DNA of 10,096 bases from CAZWBR01 sp964404205 (GCA_964404205.1 CAYOJD010000108.1:1-10096), one strand, 5' to 3'; counted from the stretch's first letter, positions 1 to 6,911 are shown. Numbers and translations are program-made. The notes: generated by a model not told the origin, from the letters alone.

Positions 1-485
1 ATATATTGGGGCGAACCGTATTGGGGATGGTTCCGATCCCAAGGTGAAAGATAAATACCAAACTTAAGTCCGTTTTGATGGCATGCATCAGCTACTTCGC
101 GAACTAAATCTCCTTTACCATCCTTCCATTTGCTGTTTTTTACGGAGTGTTCTGTGAACTGGCTTGGCCACAGGCAGAAACCGTCGTGATGTTTACAGGT
201 CAGTATCAGTCCTTTCATGCCGGCAGCTTTCAATGTTGTCACCCATTGATTTACGTCAACTTTGCCTGGGTTGAAAACTTCAGGGGTTTCGTCTCCGAAC
301 CCCCATTCTTTACCGGTAAAAGTATTGGTGGTGAAATGAACAAAAGCGTATTGTTCCATTTCGTGCCACGCCAATTGTTTTGCGGTTGGTATAGGCATAA
401 CCGGAACGGGTGGTTCAATATTTTTGGTGGCGCACGAGGCCAAAATTATACCGCAAAAAAGTAAATACAAATTTGTGAGTTTCAT
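1..485 (-). CDS. Alpha-L-fucosidase, GH29, lipoprotein (partial, C-terminus outside window)
   Basis: This enzyme hydrolyses terminal alpha-L-fucose from glycans and is predicted to sit in the cell envelope. The visible 161 residues start at the ATG at 485 and run off the left edge without a stop. Residues 1-18 form a lipoprotein signal peptide ending in the lipobox LASC, with Cys18 as the lipidated residue. No acidic surface-export signal follows the Cys, so a periplasmic-facing anchor is more likely than surface display (inference). GH29 hallmarks are the VHFTTNTFTGKEWG stretch at about 49-62, LTCKHHDGFCLWPSQF at 95-110, and FGIYLSPWDRNHPQYGS at 142-158. The catalytic nucleophile Asp and the acid/base lie further downstream and cannot be checked. 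The pattern recalls GH29 subfamily B (alpha-1,3/4 specific), but that needs the rest of the protein. The gene follows the dehydrogenase by 34 bp on the same strand with no terminator between them. Confidence 0.92.
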   Translation of the reverse strand, partial: MKLTNLYLLFCGIILASCATKNIEPPVPVMPIPTAKQLAWHEMEQYAFVHFTTNTFTGKEWGFGDETPEVFNPGKVDVNQWVTTLKAAGMKGLILTCKHHDGFCLWPSQFTEHSVKNSKWKDGKGDLVREVADACHQNGLKFGIYLSPWDRNHPQYGSPQY

Positions 486-519
486 AATTCGTTTGGGGTT
501 TTATGTAATCAGTAAATCT

Positions 520-1272
520 TTAGACATATATCATTTTTCGGGTCATTCCGCCGTCAATGGTGAAATTCTGCCCGGTAATAAAACTATTTTTCTCATTGGC
601 AAGAAAGTCTATCATGTTAACGATATCGTCTGCAATTCCTACCCGGCCTGCGGGATGTTGCAAATGATCCTGTTCAGAAAGCTCGATCTGCCCCGCAATT
701 GATGATTTCTTTGAGGCAGAAACATCGATCCATCCGGGCGCAATAGAGTTGACTGTAACGAAAGGTCCAAGGCTCACTGCCAATGCATGTGTAAGAGCAA
801 TAATTCCCCCTTTTGATGCACTGTAGGCTTCGGTATTGGCTTCCGATTGAAATGCCCGGGTTGAAGCGATATTGATAATTCTCCCGTTGGTTTGTTTCAG
901 CTGTTCAGCACAATATTTCGAACAAAGAAATGCGCCCGAAAGGTTTACTCCTATCACATTTTTCCATTCGAAATATGTTAATTCGCCAATGGGTTTGTTG
1001 CATGCAATTGCAGCATTGTTTACTAAAACATCGATTCTGCTGAAATATTCGATAGTCTTGTTAAATGCGTTTATTACATCGGCTTCAGAGGACACGTCTG
1101 TGTGTAAAACAATAAGATTTGAATTTTGATTTTTGGCAGCGAATTCGTGGTTTGCTTCAATATCAGCATCCCAAACGACGACATTCCAGCCTTTCCCGAG
1201 GAAATACCGAGCAGTTGCCAATCCAATGCCTTGCGCCCCGCCTGTGATAACCATCGTTTTTTTACCGGCCAT
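520..1272 (-). CDS. Short-chain dehydrogenase/reductase (classical SDR), NAD-preferring
   Basis: This 250-residue cytosolic oxidoreductase has the usual classical SDR length. The Rossmann glycine motif TGGAQGIG is at 10-17. An acidic residue at the end of the second beta strand (D35, in VVWDAD) favours NAD(H) over NADP(H). D59-V60 contacts adenine, and NNAA at 85-88 replaces the commoner NNAG. The catalytic tetrad is complete: N110, S137, Y150 and K154 (YSASK). The C-terminal part has the family's PGWI and ITGQNFTIDGG motifs. The ATG at 1272 begins just before the first beta strand, so no upstream start is needed; there is no Shine-Dalgarno sequence. The substrate cannot be read from sequence. 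The neighbouring alpha-L-fucosidase gene, 34 bp downstream, makes a sugar dehydrogenase such as L-fucose dehydrogenase plausible (inference). A 3-oxoacyl-ACP reductase-like or other sugar/polyol role is equally compatible with the motifs. Confidence 0.92.
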   Translation of the reverse strand: MAGKKTMVITGGAQGIGLATARYFLGKGWNVVVWDADIEANHEFAAKNQNSNLIVLHTDVSSEADVINAFNKTIEYFSRIDVLVNNAAIACNKPIGELTYFEWKNVIGVNLSGAFLCSKYCAEQLKQTNGRIINIASTRAFQSEANTEAYSASKGGIIALTHALAVSLGPFVTVNSIAPGWIDVSASKKSSIAGQIELSEQDHLQHPAGRVGIADDIVNMIDFLANEKNSFITGQNFTIDGGMTRKMIYV

Positions 1273-1305
1273 TTTTGGAGATATTTTCGGCTTTTTTGCA
1301 AGCCA

Positions 1306-1313
1306 CTAAATTA
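1306..1313 (-). promoter_or_regulatory. Candidate -7 element for the SDR-fucosidase unit
   Basis: On the minus strand this reads TAATTTAG, seven of eight positions of the Bacteroidota -7 consensus TAnnTTTG. It lies 33 bp before the SDR ATG and after the upstream gene's terminator, where a promoter is expected. No good -33 TTTG was found. A weak 4-bp stem (GGCT/AGCC, 1289-1304) lies in the leader. Low confidence. Confidence 0.3.
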
Positions 1314-1327
1314 ACCAGATATTGGTG

Positions 1328-1360
1328 AAAAAAAAATCCGCAAGGCTTTCGCGATACGGA
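1328..1360 (-). terminator. Intrinsic terminator of the acyl-CoA synthetase gene
   Basis: On the minus strand, TCCGTA (from 1360) pairs with TGCGGA with one G-U pair, and an inner GC-GAAA-GC tetraloop caps the stem. A run of nine T residues (1336 to 1328) follows. It begins 25 bp after the acyl-CoA synthetase stop codon and is in the right orientation to end that transcript, isolating it from the SDR gene. Confidence 0.85.
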
Positions 1361-1384
1361 CTTTAACAAAAATATCATGATTGA

Positions 1385-3055
1385 TCATGCGTAGAGAAAA
1401 CGCTTGATTTTTTGTGTCGGAGTTCGTTCAAATGGTGTTGTCTGAACAAGAACCAATTGCACTTGAGAAAATTTATTTACCCTCGAATTCACATAATTTT
1501 TTAACTCAATAAGCAGTTCGTCAATTTTTTGGTTATAAATCTGTTCGGCCTGTTCTTTTAATTGTCCGGCTTGCTCACGCAACTGACCTGCCTGTTCGCG
1601 CAAATGGTTGTATTTGGCTTCCAGTTCTTCCATATTAAGGTGAACCAGCGCAACTAAGCGTCCTTTTCGTTCAATAACCAACGATTCGAGAACATGATGG
1701 AAATTATTGATTACCGATTCAATCTCTTCGGGATAAATATTCTCGCCTGATGCCCCTAAAATCATACTTTTTAACCGGCCTCTGATATGCAGATAGCCAT
1801 CTTTGTCGAAAGCGCCAAGGTCGCCGGTTTTAAACCAGCCATCTTCTGTAATGACTTCGGCTGTTAGCTCAGGTTCTTTATAATAACCTTTCATTACATT
1901 GGGTCCTTTTGCCCATATTTCACCTTCGCCGGTTTTTGTATCGGGATGGTTAATTTTCATTTCCACACCTTCCATTACTGGTCCGACAGCCTGCCAACGT
2001 GTACGGAAAGGACCGGCTCCGGCAATCATTGGAGCCGTTTCGGTAAGCCCGTAGCCAATGGCATAGGGAAATTTTGCTTCACGAAGGAATTTTTCGACGG
2101 TACCATCGAGCTTTGCTCCGCCTATTCCGAAGAAATGAACCTGTCCACCAAAGGTTTTCATCAGTTTTTTACCTGCAACTTTGTTTAGCATCTTTCGAAC
2201 CGGAGCAATTTTATAAAGCTCTTTAATCAAAAAGTTACTGTTGAATTTGGGCTCAATCTGTTTTCGAAATATTTTTTCGATAATCAGCGGAACGGAAAGC
2301 ATGATGGTGGGTTTTACCTGCTTCAATGCCGGAATCATTACCGATGGTGTCGGTGGCTTTTTCATGTAATGAACTGATGCCCCAAACATTACAGGCAACA
2401 ATAATCCTAATGTATTTTCAAATGTATGCGAAAGAGGAAGCATCGACAAGAATCTGTCAGATGACTTAATGGGCTGAATCGTTGCACACTGTTGCGCATC
2501 CCACACAATGTTGCGATGTGTGAGCATAACCCCTTTCGATTTTCCGGTGGTACCCGATGTATAAATTATCGAAGCCAAATCGTCTTCATCAACTTCGGCC
2601 TGTTTTTCATCGGCAGAGCCACTAATGGCTTTATCAATAATATTTTCAAGGTTATCTACCAGAATTGCCAACTCAAATTTGTCCAGTTCGTCATTTCCAA
2701 GCCTGGAAATCAAATTCTCAGAAATGAAAATTGCTCGGGCTTCTGAATGGCTGATGATATTTTTGATCTCGTTTTCAGAAAAATCGGGCAAAATAGGTAC
2801 TGCAACAGCTCCAATCGATGTAATAGCAAAGAAGGAGATACCCCAGTTGGGCATATTACTGCTTAGCAAAGCAACTTTGTCTCCTTTGCGAATACCTTTA
2901 TCAATAAGTCTCTGAGAGAGTTGGACAACCTCTTTCGATAAATCGGCGTAGGTGCGGTTCTTTTCTCCGACAAAAACCAGAGAAATCTGCTGTCCGTAGC
3001 TTTCAAAGCTATTCCGGAGCATTTCCGGGATTGTATGTTTCTGTAATCTTTTCAT
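1385..3055 (-). CDS. Long-chain fatty acid--CoA ligase / AMP-forming acyl-CoA synthetase
   Basis: This 556-residue ANL-superfamily enzyme activates a carboxylic acid, most likely a long-chain fatty acid, with ATP to an acyl-adenylate and transfers it to CoA at the cytoplasmic side of the membrane. The P-loop YTSGTTGKSKG is at 165-175, GYGLTETAP at 334-342, the TGD motif with D412 at 410-412, and the hinge region GRLKSM at 426-431. The catalytic lysine of the C-terminal subdomain is K549 in TPTQKIKR. The C-terminal subdomain contains a helical insert with three tandem heptads (484-504) before the conserved ELLIELKNYVNSRVNKFS region. An in-frame TTG at 3076 would add seven residues, but it is the end of a perfect -7 promoter element, so the ATG at 3055 is chosen. 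A terminator follows, so the gene appears monocistronic. Chain-length preference cannot be read from sequence. Confidence 0.93.
   Translation of the reverse strand: MKRLQKHTIPEMLRNSFESYGQQISLVFVGEKNRTYADLSKEVVQLSQRLIDKGIRKGDKVALLSSNMPNWGISFFAITSIGAVAVPILPDFSENEIKNIISHSEARAIFISENLISRLGNDELDKFELAILVDNLENIIDKAISGSADEKQAEVDEDDLASIIYTSGTTGKSKGVMLTHRNIVWDAQQCATIQPIKSSDRFLSMLPLSHTFENTLGLLLPVMFGASVHYMKKPPTPSVMIPALKQVKPTIMLSVPLIIEKIFRKQIEPKFNSNFLIKELYKIAPVRKMLNKVAGKKLMKTFGGQVHFFGIGGAKLDGTVEKFLREAKFPYAIGYGLTETAPMIAGAGPFRTRWQAVGPVMEGVEMKINHPDTKTGEGEIWAKGPNVMKGYYKEPELTAEVITEDGWFKTGDLGAFDKDGYLHIRGRLKSMILGASGENIYPEEIESVINNFHHVLESLVIERKGRLVALVHLNMEELEAKYNHLREQAGQLREQAGQLKEQAEQIYNQKIDELLIELKNYVNSRVNKFSQVQLVLVQTTPFERTPTQKIKRFLYA
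1544..1606 (-). repeat. Three tandem 21-bp units encoding a heptad repeat in the acyl-CoA synthetase
   Basis: The units at 1606-1586, 1585-1565 and 1564-1544 encode HLREQAG, QLREQAG and QLKEQAE, residues 484-504 of the acyl-CoA synthetase. Units 1 and 2 differ at six bases, all of them third codon positions, and only one of those changes an amino acid (H to Q). The repeated peptide is amphipathic, with leucine at position 2 and alanine at position 6 of each heptad, so it should form an extended helix or short coiled coil. Confidence 0.9.
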
Positions 3056-3073
3056 ATTTTCTATGATACGTTG

Positions 3074-3081
3074 CAAAGATA
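3074..3081 (-). promoter_or_regulatory. Bacteroidota -7 promoter element of the acyl-CoA synthetase gene
   Basis: The minus strand reads TATCTTTG, a perfect match to TAnnTTTG, ending 18 nt before the ATG at 3055. The last three bases are the TTG that would otherwise look like an upstream start codon. A clear -33 TTTG is not present. The leader would be very short, about 15 nt. Confidence 0.6.
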
Positions 3082-3527
3082 ATGTTTCGCTGAAAATATT
3101 TCGAGTCTCTTTTGCGAATTAAACATTGGGGGAAATTTTTTAGCACTACACTATGTGTTGATATAAAGCTTATTATGTGTTTTTATCCCTTTTTTGTCTG
3201 TTGTACGACATTTGTTAAATTAATAAAGATTAACAAAGTTAGGATAAAACACATTGATTTTGAGAAGATAAGCCTTGTTTTTTTCGAAAAATTGGACGGT
3301 TTGTTTTATGATTCGCGGCATTTTGTTGTACTTCTTCAAGTTTGCAGTTTGCTGCAATGTTTTGCCTGAAAATGTGGTATTTTAAGTAATTGTTTCCTAA
3401 ATTTATATACATGAATGTAGCCTTCCTCCCGTAAAGGGGCCTTTATTGTTTTCGAAGTTTATCTTCCTACGCAATTTTCAGTTTCAAGCCTTAAAAATCC
3501 AGATTCACAATACAAAACCCCAATGCT
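3082..3527. other. AT-rich divergent intergenic region, no gene supported
   Basis: This stretch separates the minus-strand acyl-CoA synthetase from the plus-strand sugar-binding protein and should carry both control regions. A TTG-started frame at 3112-3369 gives an atypical Cys/Phe-rich sequence without recognisable motifs and is treated as noise. No perfect TAnnTTTG was found facing the plus-strand gene; the nearest are TAAATTTA near 3399 and TGATTTTG at 3255-3262, each one base off. An 8-bp inverted repeat lies at 3211-3237. A weak CCC-GTAAA-GGG stem lies near 3428-3438. No RNA gene could be recognised. Confidence 0.6.
3211..3237. repeat. Inverted repeat TTTGTTAA / TTAACAAA
   Basis: Perfect 8-bp arms at 3211-3218 and 3230-3237 are separated by an 11-nt AT-rich spacer. 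It could be a regulator binding site in the divergent region. In such AT-rich DNA an arm of this length can also arise by chance, and there is no T-tract, so it is not a terminator. Confidence 0.35.
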
Positions 3528-4523
3528 ATGAAAGCCAAAATTTTGTTGATTTTTTTCCTGGCAGGCGGTGTTCTGCTGGGCTGTTCTTCAGGAAAGCCAA
3601 AGATTGGTTTGCTGATTCATAGTTTTGAAACTTCCAGGTGGAAGAACGACCAAAATTATTTTGTAGAAGCGGTCAATGAACTCGGAGGGGTACCTATTGT
3701 CAGTCTAGCCGACAACGGTGGACAAACGCAAATGCATCAGGCAAAGGAGATGATCAATTCGGGTGTGGCTGTTTTGGTGGTAGTTCCTGTCAATCAGTTT
3801 ACTGCAGGCGAAATTGTTGAGTTGGCTCATCAGAAAAATGTCAAGGTAATTGCTTACGACAGATTGATAAACAATTGCTGGCTCGATTATTATGTGTCGA
3901 CAGATAATGTTAAAATCGGCGAGATTCAGGCCGAATATATTACCCGAATAAAACCCAAAGGAAATTATGCGCTGATCGGTGGCCCAAATTACGACAACAA
4001 TAGCCGGATGATTTATCTGGGACAAATGAATGTAATTCAGCCTGAGGTTGAAAACGGGAATATAATCTTGGTTTATAATGATTTTGCCGATTATTGGACT
4101 GAAGAAGAGGGATATAACCACGCAGTCGCAATGCTCGATTCGACCAAAAACACCATAGACGCTGTGATTGCAGGAAACGATGCCATTGCACTCGGTGTTT
4201 TGAAGGCATTAAAGGAGCGCGGACTCGAAGGCAAAGTGGCGCTGGCAGGTCAGGATGCAGATTTGCCTAATATTCAGCAGATTATTAAAGGAAACCAAAC
4301 GATGACCGTTTATAAGCCAATCAAGACCATGGCTTATACGGCTGCTGAATTGGCGATTCAATTGGCAAAAGGTGAACCTTTTGCTCCTCCGGCAACAACC
4401 GAGAGTAATGGAGAAAGACTCGTGCCTTCATATTTGGTAAATGCAGTTGGGGTAAATGAAAGCAATATCCAAATGACTGTAGTGGCAGAAGGATATCAGG
4501 AAGCAAAAGAAATTTTTAAATAG
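3528..4523 (+). CDS. XylF-like periplasmic sugar-binding lipoprotein (type I substrate-binding protein)
   Basis: This 331-residue protein belongs to the periplasmic binding protein-like I (ribose/xylose type) group and should bind a monosaccharide in the periplasm, with D-xylose the best guess. Residues 1-19 are a lipoprotein signal peptide with lipobox LLGC (Cys19). The mature protein starts SSGKPKIG without an acidic surface-export signal, so it probably faces the periplasm. XylF-like ligand-contact regions are visible: AYDRLINN (109-116), GGPNYDNNS (151-159), AGNDAIALGVLKAL (215-228), GQDAD (241-245) and TVYKPI (260-265). The ATG at 3528 precedes a textbook signal peptide, which fixes the start. 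No ABC-transporter ATPase or permease gene is adjacent: the upstream neighbour is divergent and the downstream one convergent. It may serve a distant transporter or act as the sensor partner of a membrane regulator (inference). Binding of another pentose, hexose or autoinducer-2 is not excluded. Confidence 0.88.
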   Translation: MKAKILLIFFLAGGVLLGCSSGKPKIGLLIHSFETSRWKNDQNYFVEAVNELGGVPIVSLADNGGQTQMHQAKEMINSGVAVLVVVPVNQFTAGEIVELAHQKNVKVIAYDRLINNCWLDYYVSTDNVKIGEIQAEYITRIKPKGNYALIGGPNYDNNSRMIYLGQMNVIQPEVENGNIILVYNDFADYWTEEEGYNHAVAMLDSTKNTIDAVIAGNDAIALGVLKALKERGLEGKVALAGQDADLPNIQQIIKGNQTMTVYKPIKTMAYTAAELAIQLAKGEPFAPPATTESNGERLVPSYLVNAVGVNESNIQMTVVAEGYQEAKEIFK

Positions 4524-4566
4524 TGCAATTTTTTATAGCGTTACAGGTTTAGAATTGCTGAGGCTT

Positions 4567-5145
4567 TTATCTATCGCTGTTGTTCATGTGGTTGGCAGCC
4601 ATTTCAAGGTCGTAGTACCATGTTTCGCCGTACTTTCTTATCAGCGGTTCTTTCAGATATTTCCAAAGAGGAAGTTTCTTTTTTTTACCGCAGGTACGGC
4701 CTGGTTTGCAAATTTGAAGTTGCTGATAATTAATTGCATCGAACCGCTTGTATTCTGTAATTCGGATAGGGAAAAGATGACATGAAACTGGCTTGCGAAA
4801 TGAAATTTCTTTTTCAAGCCACGCTTTTTCAATGGCACAAAGGGTAACTCCATTTTTGTCTACAAAAGTATAGACACACTCGTTGCGGCCAACAATCGGG
4901 GTTACCAAATCGCCATCGGTGTCAACTACAGAAAAGCCCTGCCGTTCAATTTCTTTTTGATTCTCTTCTGAGAGATATTCGCGAAACTGTGGATATAGGG
5001 TTCTGATTTGTACTGCTTCATCTTCGGTCAGCGGGGCACCGCTATCGCCCTCGATACAACAAGCCCCTTTACATTGGGTAATGTCGCAACAAAAATGAGA
5101 TTCAAAGACATCGAGACTGACAACTGTTTTTCCTATTTCAATCAT
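4567..5145 (-). CDS. DUF3109 family cysteine-rich protein
   Basis: This is a 192-residue protein of unassigned biochemical function, matching the DUF3109 family common in Bacteroidota. It has ten cysteines: 19, 20, 25, 29 and 30 in the cluster FCCDITQCKGACC, then 90, 103, 122, 146 and 152, the latter ones in CVYTF, LCAIE, SCHLFPIRI and CKPGRTC. This spacing resembles the YkgJ-type metal or iron-sulfur binding cysteine clusters, so a metal-binding role is likely but unproven. There is no signal peptide, so it is probably cytoplasmic. A longer frame opens at a TTG at 5181, inside the stem of the terminator at 5178-5210; the ATG at 5145 fits the family's usual MIEIG-like beginning and is used. 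It lies 83 bp downstream of gpmI on the same strand and may depend on read-through of that terminator, as no clear promoter was seen between them. Confidence 0.87.
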   Translation of the reverse strand: MIEIGKTVVSLDVFESHFCCDITQCKGACCIEGDSGAPLTEDEAVQIRTLYPQFREYLSEENQKEIERQGFSVVDTDGDLVTPIVGRNECVYTFVDKNGVTLCAIEKAWLEKEISFRKPVSCHLFPIRITEYKRFDAINYQQLQICKPGRTCGKKKKLPLWKYLKEPLIRKYGETWYYDLEMAANHMNNSDR

Positions 5146-5177
5146 AACAATTTCGGCAGAGTGGAAGTATAAAAGGA

Positions 5178-5210
5178 ACAAAACCGACTGGATAATCCTG
5201 CCGGTTTTGT
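5178..5210 (-). terminator. Hairpin terminator after gpmI
   Basis: Perfect 9-bp arms ACAAAACCG (5178-5186) and CGGTTTTGT (5202-5210) enclose a partly paired core (GGA/TCC plus one C-G) with a TAA loop. On the minus strand the stem is followed by a T-rich stretch (TCCTTTTATA). It starts 18 bp after the gpmI stop. The stem symmetry means it could work in both directions, but no plus-strand gene ends here. Confidence 0.8.
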
Positions 5211-5228
5211 CTCTATCAATCGATATAA

Positions 5229-6761
5229 TTATTTTTCAATCAAAACATTTCCAGACATTTCAGCCGGAGTTTCCAATCCCATGATGGAAAGAATGGTTGG
5301 TGCCACATCAGCCAAAATACCATTTTTTAGTTTTGCCGATTTGTTTTCGGTTACCCAGATACAGGGGACCGGGTTGAGCGAGTGAGCCGTATTTTCGCTG
5401 CCATCGGGATTTACGGCATTATCAGCATTTCCATGGTCTGCAATAATCAACACATCGTATCCATTGGCACGGGCCGCTTCAACAACTTCCTTTACACAAC
5501 CATCGACAGCTTCAATTGCTTTCTGGATGGCCGAATAGACGCCTGTGTGGCCTACCATGTCACCGTTGGCAAAATTGAGACAAACAAAGTCCGGACTTTT
5601 CCGGTTAAGTTCTTTTACGATGGCATCCTTTACAAGCGGAGCTGACATTTCGGGTTGAAGATCGTAAGTCGCAACTTTGGGCGAAGGAATCAGAATGCGG
5701 TTTTCTCCCGGAAATTCTGCTTCGCGGCCACCCGAGAAAAAGAAAGTTACGTGGGCATATTTTTCGGTTTCTGCTATACGGATTTGTTTTAATCCGGCAT
5801 TTGAAACCACTTCGCCTAAAGTATTTGACACATTGTCTTTGTCGAAAATAACATGAATGCCTTTAAAACTGGCTTTATAATTGGTCATAGTGTACCACTG
5901 AAGGGGCATAACATGCATGCCTTGTTCGGGGTGGTTTTCTTGTGTAAAAACAATTGTGGTTTGACGCAGGCGATCGGTACGGAAATTAAAGCAGATAACC
6001 ACATCGTTTTCCTGAATGGTAGTAAGTGGCTGGCCATTGTCGTCGGTCAAAACAACCGGTTTGATAAACTCGTCGGTTACTCCTTCGTTGTACGATTCCT
6101 GGATTGCCTGTAAAATATCTTTTGCTTTTTTCCCTTCAGCTTTGGTCATCAGGTTGTACGAGAGTTTCACCCGGTCCCAGTTGCTGTCGCGATCCATTCC
6201 GTAATAACGGCCAATTAGCGTGGCAAATTTGGCTTTAGTTCCGGCCAGATTCTTCAAATCTTCTTCAACGAAACCATAGCCAGATCGGGGATCTGTGTCG
6301 CGGCCATCGGTTAACCCATGAATAAAAATCTTTTCAAGCCCCATGTCGGTAGCGATTTGCGATAGGGCCACCATGTGCGAACTCAGTGCATGCACACCTC
6401 CAGGACCTATGAGTCCCAACAGATGGACTTGTTTGTTGTTTTCTTTGGCATAAGTGAATGCTTTAACAATTTGAGGATTAGTCCAAAGCGTTCTTTCGCG
6501 GATAGCTTTGTTAATTTTGACCAAATCCTGATAAAGCACGCGACCTGCTCCAATGTTCAGGTGCCCAACTTCCGAGTTTCCCATCTGGCCATCAGGCAAA
6601 CCAACATTTTCGCCCGAAGTAAGCAGTTGGCTATGCGGGTAATTGGCCCAAAGATGGTCCATAAACGGAGTAGGTGTGGAGTAAATAACGTCAGATTTGC
6701 TATGGTCGCCGATTCCCCATCCATCGAGAATCATCAATACTGTTTTTTGAATATCAGTCAT
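5229..6761 (-). CDS. gpmI: 2,3-bisphosphoglycerate-independent phosphoglycerate mutase
   Basis: This enzyme interconverts 3-phosphoglycerate and 2-phosphoglycerate in glycolysis and gluconeogenesis, using two divalent metals (typically Mn) and a phosphoserine intermediate, in the cytoplasm. The length of 510 residues is normal. All catalytic residues known from the Geobacillus enzyme have counterparts: D13 and the phosphoryl-accepting S63 (QMGNSEVGH), H124, D155 in TDGRDTDP, R185 and R191 (GRYYGMDRD), R261 and R264, K334, D401 and H405 (NGDMVGHTG), D442 and H443 (ADHGNAD), and H460 (TAHSLNPVP). The phosphatase domain is thus split around the central transferase domain (about 80-300) as in the family. 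The ATG at 6761 is preceded by a -7 promoter element. The gene is divergent from the RidA-family gene and is followed by a strong hairpin before the DUF3109 gene. Confidence 0.98.
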   Translation of the reverse strand: MTDIQKTVLMILDGWGIGDHSKSDVIYSTPTPFMDHLWANYPHSQLLTSGENVGLPDGQMGNSEVGHLNIGAGRVLYQDLVKINKAIRERTLWTNPQIVKAFTYAKENNKQVHLLGLIGPGGVHALSSHMVALSQIATDMGLEKIFIHGLTDGRDTDPRSGYGFVEEDLKNLAGTKAKFATLIGRYYGMDRDSNWDRVKLSYNLMTKAEGKKAKDILQAIQESYNEGVTDEFIKPVVLTDDNGQPLTTIQENDVVICFNFRTDRLRQTTIVFTQENHPEQGMHVMPLQWYTMTNYKASFKGIHVIFDKDNVSNTLGEVVSNAGLKQIRIAETEKYAHVTFFFSGGREAEFPGENRILIPSPKVATYDLQPEMSAPLVKDAIVKELNRKSPDFVCLNFANGDMVGHTGVYSAIQKAIEAVDGCVKEVVEAARANGYDVLIIADHGNADNAVNPDGSENTAHSLNPVPCIWVTENKSAKLKNGILADVAPTILSIMGLETPAEMSGNVLIEK

Positions 6762-6795
6762 TATGTATGAATTTATCTGTCAGAAAATTTCTGTG

Positions 6796-6803
6796 CAAAA
6801 ATA
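6796..6803 (-). promoter_or_regulatory. Bacteroidota -7 promoter element of gpmI
   Basis: The minus strand reads TATTTTTG, a perfect TAnnTTTG, ending 34 nt before the gpmI ATG. A TTTT stretch 19 nt upstream may stand in for the -33 TTTG. No Shine-Dalgarno sequence is seen in the leader. Confidence 0.6.
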
Positions 6804-6882
6804 GCGCTTTCAACCGAGTTTAAAAAGCAACTTATGTACTCGAAACAAAGAATTAATAATTTGATAGAACAGCATAATTGCA

Positions 6883-6905
6883 GTTCGTTATCGAAATTTA
6901 CGAAC
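6883..6905. repeat. Inverted repeat GTTCGT / ACGAAC upstream of the RidA-family gene
   Basis: Perfect 6-bp arms at 6883-6888 and 6900-6905 are separated by 11 nt. The repeat ends 6 nt before the -7 element of the plus-strand promoter, where an operator would overlap the polymerase site. The arms are short, so chance is possible. Confidence 0.3.
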
Positions 6906-6911
6906 GAATGG

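Noticed and set aside
147..464. 105-residue plus-strand frame over the fucosidase gene
   Set aside because: It is antisense to a clear GH29 coding sequence with conserved motifs and has no recognisable protein features.
3056..3076. TTG-initiated N-terminal extension of the acyl-CoA synthetase
   Set aside because: The TTG is the end of a perfect -7 promoter element; an ATG seven codons later matches the expected N-terminus.
3112..3369. 85-residue plus-strand open frame in the intergenic region
   Set aside because: It starts with TTG, is rich in Phe/Cys/Lys as AT-rich noise is, shows no motif, and has no promoter or start context.
4525..4558. GCAATT/AATTGC inverted repeat between the convergent sugar-binding and DUF3109 genes, as a terminator
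   Set aside because: The stem is only 6 bp and AT-rich with a loop of 22 nt and no clean T-tract, too weak to call.
5146..5181. TTG-initiated extension of the DUF3109 protein
   Set aside because: The codon lies in the stem of the gpmI terminator, and the family begins near the ATG at 5145.
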